From Pseudomonadota bacterium (GTDB lineage Bacteria > Pseudomonadota > Gammaproteobacteria > JAKAQQ01), in contig JAJZBR010000003.1 in assembly GCA_021798795.1 (NCBI GenBank), positions 1-40,000 on the forward strand: DNA of 40,000 bases, given 5' to 3'. The stretch's first letter is position 1; the number at the start of each line of letters is the position of its first letter. The notes under the pieces are model-generated. The model ran no database searches, was not told the DNA's origin, and worked only from the letters and a program-made list of their open reading frames with translations. Below are positions 8,008-15,865 of the stretch, in pieces. A program made the translations under genes and the position numbers.

Positions 8008-8694
8008 TTAAGGCAGCGGATTGAGATCAGTGTACTCAAAGCGTCCCAGCCGTCGTACGCGTTCACCGCGAACGAAGGGGATCGGTTCCTGGAACAGGGG
8101 GCCTGCGTACACAAAGGTGTGAAACTCGCCCCGTTCGCCTGCCGGGTCGACGTGCGCGGGGAGTGCCGAGAGCAAGTCGTGGTCGAACTCGCGACCCGAG
8201 AACTCCGGTGCGAGCTGCTCGATGTCCACGCACACAATGACCGCACGGAAACCCTGGTCAATAAATTGCGCGGCCAGGCTCCGGGTATCCTGTCCCCAAA
8301 GCGGGAACACCCCGTGCATTCCCACGCGTTCGAGCTGCTGCTCGCGATAGGCGCGGATGTCCTCCAGGAACAAATCGCCAAAGGCCACCCGTTCGATTCC
8401 CTGTGCCCGGTAGCGGGTGAGCTGTTCGAGCATCCGGTCCTCGTATTCCGCATGGCTGCTTGCGGCCGAGAGGTAGATCTTGTCCAATGGCAGCCCGAGT
8501 GCCTCGGCCTGACGGTCGAGGAGGGTCTCACGCACCCCGTGCATCGCGATGCGCTGATATTCGCGGGTGAGTGTGGTCAGAAGACGCGTGACTTTGAGGT
8601 TCTGCTGCATGCGCAAGGCAGCAAGAGCGCAGACCGAATCCTTCCCCCCCGAAAAAGACAGGACCAGCGGTTCCCGAGAACGGTCCGGGTTCAC
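8008..8694 (-). CDS. Dph6-like PP-loop ATP-binding protein (DUF71)
   Basis: A 228-residue protein with the PP-loop SFSGGKDS near the N-terminus, followed by the family features EYQRIAMHGVR, YEDRMLEQL, VAFGDLFLEDIRAYRE and LWGQDT. This is the DUF71 / diphthine-ammonia ligase group of adenylating enzymes. Bacteria have no diphthamide pathway, so the substrate is unknown; an amide-forming ATP-dependent reaction is the best inference. The GTG at 8694 is chosen because it lies two bases after the uvrD stop and places the PP-loop close to the N-terminus as in the family; an ATG at 8742 inside uvrD is an alternative. It forms a tight operon with uvrD. Confidence 0.8.
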   Translation of the reverse strand: MNPDRSREPLVLSFSGGKDSVCALAALRMQQNLKVTRLLTTLTREYQRIAMHGVRETLLDRQAEALGLPLDKIYLSAASSHAEYEDRMLEQLTRYRAQGIERVAFGDLFLEDIRAYREQQLERVGMHGVFPLWGQDTRSLAAQFIDQGFRAVIVCVDIEQLAPEFSGREFDHDLLSALPAHVDPAGERGEFHTFVYAGPLFQEPIPFVRGERVRRLGRFEYTDLNPLP

Positions 8695-8696
8695 GA

Positions 8697-10874
8697 TCAG
8701 GATTCGAGTGCTTCGAGGCGGGCGTGTTCCCAGATCAGCCATTTGGCTCCGCTTCCCTCGAAGCGGACATGGATCCGGCACTGCGGCCCGTCTCCTTCGT
8801 GGCTGAGAACGGTGCCTTCGCCGAACTTCGGGTGGCGCACCCTTTGACCGATCGCAGCGGGGTAGGACGGATCTCGGGTCCGGTAGCCCGCCCGCGGGTG
8901 CGGAAGCCGGGTCACCATCCGGGGCTCAGCGGTTTCAAGATGATCGGCTGGAATTTCAAGCAGGAAACGCGAAGGCAGGGTATCGAAGTAATGGCCGCGC
9001 AAACGCCTGCGACGGGCGCGGATGAGATAGAGCTGCCGTTGTGCGCGCGTCAGGCCCACATAGAAAAGCCGGCGCTCTTCTTCGAGTCCGCCCGTGGTCT
9101 CAGTGGCCCGGATATGCGGCAGAAGCCCTTCTTCGAGTCCGGCGATGAACACCGTATGGAACTCGAGCCCTTTGGCTGCGTGCAGGCTCATGAGCTGGAT
9201 CTGACCGGGGCGGTCGGTGCGCGATTCAGGTTCCATGGCCAGCGTGATTTGCCCGAGAAAAGCCTGGAGAGGCGCAAACTCGATGGAGGCCGGTTCCGCT
9301 TCCGGGTCGGGTTCGAATCCTGCGGCAGCATTGACCAGCTCGGCCAGGCTTTCGATACGGGTCTCCGCCCGCAGAGGATCGTCGGTCTGGTAGTACTCGG
9401 GGAGCCGGCTCAGCGCGATCACCCGCTCGACCTGCCCTGCGAGATCCAGTCCCCGGATCGCCTCACGCATGTCGGTTAAAAGTGTCAGGAATCCGGAGAG
9501 CGCACGGGTGCTGCGTTCGGCCGGCGCCGCGGTTGACCGGGCGAGAGCCTGAGCCGATGCGATGAGAGAAAGCCCGTCCTGGCGCGCCTGCGCACGAACC
9601 CGTTCGAGGGTTTTCTCCCCGAGCCCACGTGTCGGGATGTTGAAGACTCGTTCGAATGCGGAGTCGTTTTCCGGATCGGCCATGAGACGCAGGTATCCGA
9701 GTGCATCCTTGATTTCACCACGCTCGAAGAAGCGGACTCCTCCGTATATCCGGTAAGCAATGCTGTTCCGGACCAGCGTTTCCTCGAACACTCGCGACTG
9801 GGCATTGGACCGGTAAAGGATCGCGATCGTCTCGGCCGGCTGACCGCCCGAGAGGATCGACTCGATGGCGCTGACTGTGTAAGCCGCCTCTTCCAGTTCA
9901 TCGTCCGCAGTGAACAGAACCGGTCGGCGACCGGTTTCGGATGCCGTCCAGAGGGTTTTGCCCAGTCGGGAGGGATTGTGGGCAATGAGCGCATTGGCGA
10001 CGGTCAGAATGGCACCGCTCGAGCGGTAGTTTTGCTCCAGGCGGATCACCCGCGTCCCCTCGAAATCCTTTGCAAACCGGAGCACATGTTCGACGCGTCC
10101 TCCGCGCCAGCCGTAGATCGCCTGGTCATCGTCCCCCACCACAAACGGGCCGCCTTGGGCACCGGTCAGGGTGCGGAACCAGAGATACTGGAGCGTGTTC
10201 GTATCCTGAAACTCATCGACGAGGATTTCCCTGAATCGCGATCGATAGCTTTCGAGTAGTGCAGGATGAGCCTGCCAGAGATCCTGACAGCGGAACAGGA
10301 GCTCCGCAAAATCCGCGGCGCCGAGACTCTGGAGTTTGCTTTCGTAGACCCGATAGAGATCATGCAGGACCCGGTCCCGTTGGCCATCACCATCCGGTAC
10401 ACTGCCCGCGCGCAAGCCGGCATCCTTGTTCTGGTTGATGTACCACTGGGCCAAGGCGGGAGGGAAGTCCCGTTCGTTGACTTGCATCTCCCGGATGAGC
10501 TGTCGGATGAGACGGCGCTGGTCGTCTTCGTCGAGAATCGTGAAGCTGGAGCGAAGTCCCGCTTCCCGGGTATGGCGCGAGAGGATCCGGTAGGCCATGC
10601 TGTGAAAGGTGCCGAGCCACATCGACTGGGCCTTCGGCCCCACGAGTCCGAGGACACGGGAACGCATTTCGCGGGCAGCCTTGTTGGTGAAGGTGACGGC
10701 CAGGACCGATTGCGGTGACGTGTCCGCAGTTTCGATACGCCAGGCGATACGATGGACCAAGACACGGGTTTTCCCGCTCCCGGCACCGGCCAGAACGAGA
10801 GCGGGGCCGAAAGGCAGGGTTACGGCCTCGCGCTGCTCTGGGTTCAGGGTGTCGAGGAGTCGGTTCGTGTCCAC
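8697..10874 (-). CDS. uvrD: DNA helicase II (UvrD, superfamily 1)
   Basis: A 725-residue SF1A helicase with Q-motif LNPEQREAV, Walker A GAGSGKTR, motif Ia TFTNKAAREM, motif II DEFQDTN, motif III GDDDQAIYGWRGG, motif IV EQNYRS, motif V LMSLHAAKGLEF and motif VI VGLTRAQ. The C-terminal Tudor-like end (GQRVRHPKFGEGTVL ... GAKWLIWEHARLE) is specific to UvrD rather than Rep. It unwinds 3'-5' in excision and mismatch repair. The GTG at 10874 (VDTNRLLDTLN) aligns with the normal UvrD start; the frame extends 24 codons further without similarity. A TACAAT (10882-10887) lies only eight bases before this GTG, so a nearly leaderless mRNA is possible. Confidence 0.95.
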   Translation of the reverse strand: MDTNRLLDTLNPEQREAVTLPFGPALVLAGAGSGKTRVLVHRIAWRIETADTSPQSVLAVTFTNKAAREMRSRVLGLVGPKAQSMWLGTFHSMAYRILSRHTREAGLRSSFTILDEDDQRRLIRQLIREMQVNERDFPPALAQWYINQNKDAGLRAGSVPDGDGQRDRVLHDLYRVYESKLQSLGAADFAELLFRCQDLWQAHPALLESYRSRFREILVDEFQDTNTLQYLWFRTLTGAQGGPFVVGDDDQAIYGWRGGRVEHVLRFAKDFEGTRVIRLEQNYRSSGAILTVANALIAHNPSRLGKTLWTASETGRRPVLFTADDELEEAAYTVSAIESILSGGQPAETIAILYRSNAQSRVFEETLVRNSIAYRIYGGVRFFERGEIKDALGYLRLMADPENDSAFERVFNIPTRGLGEKTLERVRAQARQDGLSLIASAQALARSTAAPAERSTRALSGFLTLLTDMREAIRGLDLAGQVERVIALSRLPEYYQTDDPLRAETRIESLAELVNAAAGFEPDPEAEPASIEFAPLQAFLGQITLAMEPESRTDRPGQIQLMSLHAAKGLEFHTVFIAGLEEGLLPHIRATETTGGLEEERRLFYVGLTRAQRQLYLIRARRRRLRGHYFDTLPSRFLLEIPADHLETAEPRMVTRLPHPRAGYRTRDPSYPAAIGQRVRHPKFGEGTVLSHEGDGPQCRIHVRFEGSGAKWLIWEHARLEALES

Positions 10875-11007
10875 AGCGGTTATTGTACTCAGGATACGGG
10901 GAGACCCAGACGATGGATCGGCGGTTGCGGAGGTGTATGCTGGCATCCCTAGGTTTTAGAGCGTCCCGGAGATCGCCCGCAATGGTTTCTTCAGAAGTGA
11001 GGCCCCG

Positions 11008-11946
11008 GTGAGCGGGTCGGTGACGCCTGATCGGTCCCGCCGCGTTGCGGTCGCCGTTTCGGTACTGAACTACAATTCGGCTGATGCGACGCGGCACTGC
11101 GTCGCCTCGATTCTGAACGCAACCGACCCGAATCTCGATTTTCGGGTGGTGGTCGTGGACAATGGATCCGCTCCGGCAGAGAATCTCGCCACCCATGCAT
11201 GGGGTGATCCGAGGGTGGCATTCCATCCGAGCCGGATCAATCTCGGGTTTGCTGGCGGTCACCAGTTCGCAATCCAGTTTATCCGGGCCCGGTACTACTT
11301 TTTTTTCAACAACGATGGGTATTTGTGCAACGATGCCATCCGGGCCCTCCATGATTTCATGGAAGCCCATCCGGAATGCGCTCTCGCGACCGGGCAGTGT
11401 TTTGACGCAAACGGGCAGGCGCGCGCTTCATTCAACTACGAACCCTCTCTCGCCCGCGCCGTGTTCGGCCCAGGACTCCTGCGCTGGATCCACCCCGAGG
11501 GTTATCCCCACCGCCACGTGGTCTACTCCCGCCCGATCGAGGTACCGATGGTGACCGGAAGCGCCCTGTTCGTGCGCGCGGAACCCTTCGAGGAACTGGG
11601 TGGGCTCGACACCCGTTATTTTCTCTATTGCGAAGAGGAGGACCTGGCGCGCTCCCTCAAGCTTCGGGGTGGGCGTATCTATTTTGTACCCGACGCCCAT
11701 TTCTGCCACGTCGGGGGAGGCAGCTCGCTCCAAAGCCCGGCACTTCGGCGCGAGTTTTATCTGTCATTCCACTATTACCTGCGCAAGCATCACAACCGTA
11801 TTTATGTGATCGCGTTCAGATTCGTCCTGCTCGGAAAACTGCTGGTCCGGGTCTTGCGCGGTCGGGATCCATGGAATCTATTCTGGTTTGTCGCACGCGG
11901 GGCTCCCGAAAGGGAAAGCCTCCGGTTCCGCCAGCGTTTCTATTGA
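11008..11946 (+). CDS. family 2 glycosyltransferase
   Basis: A 312-residue GT-A enzyme. Residues 13-110 form the nucleotide-sugar domain: VSVLNYNSADAT, VVVVDNGS, NLGFAGG and FNNDG (the DXD equivalent). The middle part has VTGSALFVRAEPFEELGGLD and YCEEEDLARSLKLRG, the acceptor and catalytic-base region of rhamnosyltransferase-like GT2 proteins. The C-terminal stretch with Arg- and Phe-rich helices suggests membrane association but no clear transmembrane segment. It probably adds a sugar to a surface polysaccharide or O-antigen; no other glycan gene is nearby. GTG start with AGTGAGG upstream. The gene is alone on its strand and ends at a strong hairpin. Confidence 0.85.
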   Translation: MSGSVTPDRSRRVAVAVSVLNYNSADATRHCVASILNATDPNLDFRVVVVDNGSAPAENLATHAWGDPRVAFHPSRINLGFAGGHQFAIQFIRARYYFFFNNDGYLCNDAIRALHDFMEAHPECALATGQCFDANGQARASFNYEPSLARAVFGPGLLRWIHPEGYPHRHVVYSRPIEVPMVTGSALFVRAEPFEELGGLDTRYFLYCEEEDLARSLKLRGGRIYFVPDAHFCHVGGGSSLQSPALRREFYLSFHYYLRKHHNRIYVIAFRFVLLGKLLVRVLRGRDPWNLFWFVARGAPERESLRFRQRFY

Positions 11947-11949
11947 CCC

Positions 11950-11983
11950 GGGCGGATAGCTGCAATCCGGCAGCTATCCGCCC
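11950..11983. terminator. bidirectional terminator hairpin
   Basis: Perfect 14-bp inverted repeat GGGCGGATAGCTGC / GCAGCTATCCGCCC with a 6-base loop, exactly between the convergent glycosyltransferase and hsp20 genes. No T-run follows on either side, so it may act with Rho or simply protect 3' ends. Confidence 0.75.
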
Positions 11984-11994
11984 GTCCCACCCGC

Positions 11995-12411
11995 TCAGGC
12001 GGAGATGGGGATCTGGCGCACGCGGTGGTTGCCGCGCTTCGGCAAATCGAGGGTCAGCACGCCGTTTTTGAGTTCGGCCTTGATTTTTTCCGAATCGATC
12101 TCCTGGCCCAGCCTGAACTCGCGCTCGTAATGCGAACCGCGTAGTTCCGCATCCACCGAGAGCATCGGTTCGGGAAGATCAGCAGAAATGGTGCCCTCGA
12201 TTGACAGGCGTTCGTGTGCGCACTCCACCTGGAGCGTTTCAGGCGTCACGCCCGGCATATCAGCCACGAGTACGAAAGAGTCATCGGTCTCCCGGATATC
12301 CACAGGGGGTACCAAGATCTGTTCTCGCCGAACCGGGTGGGCGTCCTTGTGTGACTCCTTCCCGGATCGGGCGGGTTCCTGGGTATGCGGGTTGAGTTTG
12401 AGATTCGTCAT
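11995..12411 (-). CDS. small heat-shock protein, Hsp20 family (second of pair)
   Basis: A 138-residue alpha-crystallin-domain chaperone. After a polar N-terminal 35 residues the domain runs from VDIRETDDSFVLVADMPGV to LKNGVLTLDLPKR, and the tail ends in IPIS, the I-x-I motif used for oligomer assembly. It should bind unfolding proteins without ATP. It lies 27 bases after the other hsp20 gene with its own ribosome site (AGGAG, 8 bases before ATG), so the two share one mRNA. The two proteins differ in N-terminus and in the domain, which fits hetero-oligomers rather than a recent duplication. Confidence 0.93.
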   Translation of the reverse strand: MTNLKLNPHTQEPARSGKESHKDAHPVRREQILVPPVDIRETDDSFVLVADMPGVTPETLQVECAHERLSIEGTISADLPEPMLSVDAELRGSHYEREFRLGQEIDSEKIKAELKNGVLTLDLPKRGNHRVRQIPISA

Positions 12412-12438
12412 GGGGTTTCTCCTATCTCATTGGGTGAA

Positions 12439-12903
12439 TCAAGCCGCGCGCACTTCGATCCGTTTCGGTTGCAAAGCGGCTTTTTTGGGCAGGGTGATGG
12501 TCACGATTCCGTTCTTGACGGATGCTTCAATCGACTCCGAGTCGGCGGAGTCGGGCAGGCTCAGGGTCTTCACGAACTCGCCCGAAAAGCGTTCCTGCCG
12601 GTAGAGGGTCGACTCCCGTGCGTCCCGGTCCGCCAGGGTTTCGCGTTTGCCCTGAATGGTCAGGAGACGGTCCTCGATCCGGATCTCGAGATCCTTTTGT
12701 TCCATTCCGGGCGCAAACACGTAGATTTTGAACTCCTGGTCGGTTTCGCCCACATTGATCAGAGGAAAGCGGCTGCCGGCATGCGCACGCAGGTCGCGGG
12801 CGAGCGTTCCCGACGCCCGGCTTTCCAAGTTCGAACGAAGCCAGTTGAGTTCATTGAAGAAAGAGAAATCCGCATTCCACGGATCAACGAGATCAAACCA
12901 CAT
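12439..12903 (-). CDS. small heat-shock protein, Hsp20 family (first of pair)
   Basis: A 154-residue alpha-crystallin-domain chaperone. The N-terminal arm is aromatic (MWFDLVDPWNADFSFF), followed by the domain from INVGETDQEFKIYVFAPGM to VKNGIVTITLPKK and a C-terminal IEV motif. GGAGG lies 8 bases before the ATG. The gene is first in a two-gene operon directly behind a sigma-32-type promoter (12970-12998) with an about 60-base leader that contains a GC hairpin. Holdase activity in the cytoplasm is inferred from the family. Confidence 0.93.
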   Translation of the reverse strand: MWFDLVDPWNADFSFFNELNWLRSNLESRASGTLARDLRAHAGSRFPLINVGETDQEFKIYVFAPGMEQKDLEIRIEDRLLTIQGKRETLADRDARESTLYRQERFSGEFVKTLSLPDSADSESIEASVKNGIVTITLPKKAALQPKRIEVRAA

Positions 12904-12936
12904 GGCCAGTACCTCCGCAATGTTTCAGTTCACGAA

Positions 12937-12958
12937 GGCGGCCCTGCTTGGGGCCGCC
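12937..12958 (-). other. GC hairpin in the hsp20 leader
   Basis: Perfect 8-bp stem GGCGGCCC / GGGCCGCC with a 6-base loop, no T-run. It lies between the predicted hsp20 transcription start and the ribosome site. It may stop read-through from the propeller gene or structure the 5' leader. The SD itself is not paired in this stem, so it is not a classical RNA thermometer. Confidence 0.5.
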
Positions 12959-12969
12959 GGTTACTGTTT

Positions 12970-12998
12970 ACATGGGGGTACGGGGATCCGGATTCAAG
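12970..12998 (-). promoter_or_regulatory. sigma-32 (RpoH) heat-shock promoter of the hsp20 operon
   Basis: On the minus strand CTTGAA (12993-12998) and CCCCATGT (12970-12977) are separated by 15 bases. This matches the RpoH consensus (CTTGAAA, 13-15 bases, CCCCATNT) almost completely. The -35 hexamer contains the stop codon of the upstream propeller gene. rpoH itself is 14 kb away in this window. Confidence 0.85.
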
Positions 12999-14361
12999 AG
13001 GAGCGGGAGTGGCGCCGCCGCCTGAGGCTGGCGAGCAGTGTGGCCAGGGCCAGCCCGGCCACTCCGATCGGGCCCAGGGCGCTCGAGCCACTCGTGTTGT
13101 TGCCTTCCAAAGCCACGAGCAGACTCACGGTAGCCGTGTTGGAGATGGGGGAAGGTCCACCTGCAGCCGCAACACAACGAAAGGCAAAAGCATCCTCGCC
13201 AGAGAAGTTGGCATTCGGGATATAGGTAAAAATTCCGCTCGTTGCGGAGAGGCTGACGCTGCCGTCTCTTGGCGGTACGACGATCTCGAAGTGGCGGGCG
13301 CGACCCAGAACATCGCTGCATCCAAGGTTGTCCACGGAGGGGGTGTTCTGGATGTTCTGTGGCACGGCCGTGCCAATGGCGATCAGGTCCCCCTGCCCCA
13401 CGAACGACCCGGTTGAGGTCGGGTCGGAAAACGGCCCCAGTGTCTGGACGATGCTTTGTGTGGCGGTATTGATTTCAAGGACGGCGTTCGCGCTCGGTTC
13501 GACGGCATAGAGGTAGGCTCCATCCGGCGAGAGCGCCAGGCCTTGGGGCACACCGCCGATAGCGAGCGTTGCCGTGACCGTGTCGGTCGCCGTATCGACC
13601 AGGGAGATGGTTTCGCTGCCCGCATTGGCCACATAGAGCGTGGTTCCGTCGGGCGAAAGCGCGAGTGCTACGGGTGTCTGACCCACGGCGATCGTATTTT
13701 TCACCGTCCGGGTGGAGCGGTCGATCACGGAAACCGTGTTGCTGCCGGCATTGGCCACATAAACCGTAAATCCCCGTGGCGAGATTGCGACCGCATCGGG
13801 GCTCTGGCCGACCGGAATCGTGGTCAGGGTGGCGGCGAGCGGTGTCGAGACCACCGAGACGGAGTTGCTCTGGCGATTGGCAACAAAGATGAGGGAAGTG
13901 TCCGGGGTGATGGCCAATGCGTCGGGGTCCGCGCCCACCGCGATCGTCTGGAACGCAGAGGCTCCGCTGACACTGATTTCCGTAAGGTCGCCGTCCCCCG
14001 CGTTGGCGACATAGGCGGCGATTCCGCCCGGTGTGATCGCAATGGCATCCGGCTGGTTGCCGACTGCGACCGTTGCGGTGAGCTGATTCTTGCTGTTCAG
14101 GAAGCTCACGGAGTTGCTCGCCGTATTGGCGACGAGAATCGGACTCCCGAGTGGCGTGACCGCGATCGCGGTGGGGTCAGCCTGAACCGGAATGTTCGCC
14201 ACCTCTGTATAGCTGTCGCCGGTGTCGAGGATCGCGACACTCGAGGTGCCCTTCTGGGCAATGTAGAGGTCGGGTATGGCGTGGGCGACCGCCGGGATCA
14301 GACAAATGGCAAATGCCAAGGGCGATGCCCACCGGTACCTACTGGGCAGGTTGGATGGCAT
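12994..14361 (-). CDS. YVTN beta-propeller protein with Ig-like domain and C-terminal anchor
   Basis: A 455-residue exported protein. It begins with a signal peptide (ending AVAHA), followed by about seven 40-43-residue propeller blades, each with A(I/L)(A)(I/L)(T/S)P and (Y/F)VAN signatures (about 30-320). Next comes a bacterial Ig / cadherin-like domain with FTYIPNANFSGEDAF (about 345-420), and a C-terminal tripartite tail: a small-residue stretch, a hydrophobic helix (GVAGLALATLLASL) and an RRRR cluster, resembling sorting or retention signals. No catalytic residues are seen; binding or surface scaffolding is the likely role. An in-frame GTG three codons upstream (14370) is an alternative start. 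The gene ends inside the hsp20 promoter. Confidence 0.8.
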   Translation of the reverse strand: MPSNLPSRYRWASPLAFAICLIPAVAHAIPDLYIAQKGTSSVAILDTGDSYTEVANIPVQADPTAIAVTPLGSPILVANTASNSVSFLNSKNQLTATVAVGNQPDAIAITPGGIAAYVANAGDGDLTEISVSGASAFQTIAVGADPDALAITPDTSLIFVANRQSNSVSVVSTPLAATLTTIPVGQSPDAVAISPRGFTVYVANAGSNTVSVIDRSTRTVKNTIAVGQTPVALALSPDGTTLYVANAGSETISLVDTATDTVTATLAIGGVPQGLALSPDGAYLYAVEPSANAVLEINTATQSIVQTLGPFSDPTSTGSFVGQGDLIAIGTAVPQNIQNTPSVDNLGCSDVLGRARHFEIVVPPRDGSVSLSATSGIFTYIPNANFSGEDAFAFRCVAAAGGPSPISNTATVSLLVALEGNNTSGSSALGPIGVAGLALATLLASLRRRRHSRSS

Positions 14362-14453
14362 GGTGATCACGAATCAGAAACTGGCCTTTCAGTCTATGCG
14401 CGATCGGAGCCGGGATCAAGTCCGCATCCTGAAGGCCCCCATCATGAGTCAGG

Positions 14454-14702
14454 TCATGAGTCAGGGTCGCCTGCAGGTGGGGGAGGCTCGCGTCTCGTGC
14501 GCGGCCGTGTCGTTTGGGTCATCCGCGTCTCGAACGCCCGCTCGGCCTCGAGCCAGTCGCAGAGTTCCCCACCGGGTGCGAAGCCACGCCGCTCGGACAG
14601 GAAATAGGCCGCCTCGGCAATCCAGTGTGCGCGCTCTGGTACGGCTTTGGCACGGAGTCGTTTGCGCGTTTTTGCGGCAGGTTGGGGTGATCGATTCGGC
14701 AT
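14454..14702 (-). CDS. DUF2934 domain protein
   Basis: An 82-residue basic protein. Residues 26-57 (WIAEAAYFLSERRGFAPG followed by ELCDWLEAERAF) match the DUF2934 domain, a short helical module of unknown function common in proteobacteria. The N-terminus is Lys/Arg-rich, and the C-terminus is Arg/Pro-rich and probably disordered. It is transcribed away from bioB, from a 170-base shared intergenic region. A 12-base direct repeat lies at its 3' end (14443-14466). Confidence 0.7.
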   Translation of the reverse strand: MPNRSPQPAAKTRKRLRAKAVPERAHWIAEAAYFLSERRGFAPGGELCDWLEAERAFETRMTQTTRPRTRREPPPPAGDPDS

Positions 14703-14778
14703 GAATCCTTCCTCGTTTCAAGCGCATCCACATTTATTCTAGATCCGCAGGCGATGCCATGCCAATGGATAGTCCCGA

Positions 14779-14819
14779 GCTCTTGTCGACTTTCAAGAAA
14801 TATAAAAGTTGACAAGAGC
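14779..14819. promoter_or_regulatory. BirA-type biotin operator
   Basis: An inverted repeat with 15-base arms and one mismatch (GCTCTTGTCGACTTT / AAAGTTGACAAGAGC). Its core TTGTCGACT-N15-AGTTGACAA resembles the proteobacterial BirA box (TTGTAAACC-N14/15-GGTTTACAA). The right arm contains the -35 hexamer of the bioB promoter, so BirA-biotinyl-AMP binding would block transcription. birA is not in the window. Confidence 0.75.
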
Positions 14820-14839
14820 GGGGGGGGGAGGGCTAGACT
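14809..14839 (+). promoter_or_regulatory. sigma-70 promoter of the bio operon
   Basis: TTGACA (14809-14814) and TAGACT (14834-14839) with a long 19-base spacer that includes a run of nine G (14820-14828). The -35 is perfect; the long spacer suggests a weak promoter. It overlaps the BirA operator and lies about 30 bases before the bioB start. Confidence 0.5.
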
Positions 14840-14872
14840 CTAAATCCTTCGCTCTTAGCTCGGAGTTTGCGC

Positions 14873-15865
14873 ATGAAAGAAGCCCCTTCTCCGTCATCTT
14901 GGACACTTGATGCGGTACTCGGACTCTTTGCCTCACCCTTCAACGATCTCCTCTACCGGGCGCAGAACATCCATCGCGCGCACTTCGATCCAAACGAGAT
15001 CCAGCTCAGCACACTGCTCAGCGTGAAGACAGGTGGCTGCCCCGAAGATTGCCATTACTGTCCGCAGAGCCTCCGTTATGACTCGGATGTGGAATCCGAG
15101 CCCCTTCTGTCCCTGGATCAGGTGATGGCCCGAGCGCTCCAGGCCAAGGCAGCGGGCGCCACCCGGTTCTGCATGGGGGCGGCCTATCGGGGACCCAAGG
15201 AGCGCGATCTCATCAGGATTCTCGAATACATCCGGGCCGTCAAGGCACTCGGCCTCGAGACCTGCGCCACCCTCGGGCTCCTGGATGCGGATCAGGCACG
15301 ACGTCTCGCGGAGGCGGGACTCGACTACTACAACCACAACCTTGACACATCGGAAGCGTATTACCCGGAGATCATCACGACCCGGCGCTATGCAGATCGG
15401 CTCGAGACGCTCGAACACGTTCGTCGCGCCGGCATGCGGGTTTGCTGCGGGGGGATCGTGGGCCTCGGTGAAACCATCCGGGATCGTGCAGAGCTTTTGC
15501 TCGAGTTGTCGCGCCTGGACCCCCCGCCCGAGAGTGTGCCGATCAACGAACTGGTTCCGGTTCCAGGCACCCCCCTCGCACAGGCTCCCAAGACGGATCC
15601 CATCGATTTTGTCCGGGTGATCGCAGTGGCCCGGATTCTCATGCCGACTGCCCACGTGCGTCTGTCGGCGGGGCGCAGTGCCATGAGTCGCGAACTCCAG
15701 GCCCTGTGTTTCCTTGCGGGGGCCAACTCGATCTTCTACGGAGAAAAACTTCTCACCACGCCCAATAACGACGCGGACGAGGATCGGGCGTTGTTTGAAG
15801 CATTGGGCCTGCGCGCCGAAGATCCGCTCCCGAGGGAGTCTGCAACGAGTGTTCATGTCGCCTGA
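14873..15865 (+). CDS. bioB: biotin synthase
   Basis: A 330-residue radical-SAM enzyme that inserts sulfur into dethiobiotin, the last step of biotin synthesis. The [4Fe-4S] motif is CPEDCHYC (CxxxCxxC). The ligands of the sacrificial [2Fe-2S] cluster are present: a Cys after the SAM motif (RFCMGAA), Cys in TCATLG, Cys in [11 protein letters not shown] and Arg in [15 protein letters not shown] is also conserved. ATG at 14873 is chosen because CGGAG lies 7 bases upstream; a TTG two codons earlier is possible. It is the first gene of bioBFHCD and overlaps bioF by 11 bases. Confidence 0.97.
   Translation: MKEAPSPSSWTLDAVLGLFASPFNDLLYRAQNIHRAHFDPNEIQLSTLLSVKTGGCPEDCHYCPQSLRYDSDVESEPLLSLDQVMARALQAKAAGATRFCMGAAYRGPKERDLIRILEYIRAVKALGLETCATLGLLDADQARRLAEAGLDYYNHNLDTSEAYYPEIITTRRYADRLETLEHVRRAGMRVCCGGIVGLGETIRDRAELLLELSRLDPPPESVPINELVPVPGTPLAQAPKTDPIDFVRVIAVARILMPTAHVRLSAGRSAMSRELQALCFLAGANSIFYGEKLLTTPNNDADEDRALFEALGLRAEDPLPRESATSVHVA

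Noticed and set aside
10882..10887. TACAAT as a leaderless promoter of uvrD
   Set aside because: The -10 spacing to the GTG would fit a leaderless message, but no -35 or extended -10 is present; kept only as a remark under uvrD.
10937..11011. 24-codon upstream ORF before the glycosyltransferase, ending in a GTGA overlap with its start
   Set aside because: The GGAGG lies only three bases before its ATG, and no sequence feature supports a leader peptide; the overlap could be chance.
14443..14466. 12-base direct repeat (CATGAGTCAGG twice) at the DUF2934 3' end
   Set aside because: Short two-copy repeat without link to a promoter, mobile element end or structure.
14783..14815. Reading the palindrome before bioB as a terminator of the upstream gene
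   Set aside because: The upstream gene is transcribed away from it, the stem is AT-rich in the middle, and the symmetry fits a BirA box better.
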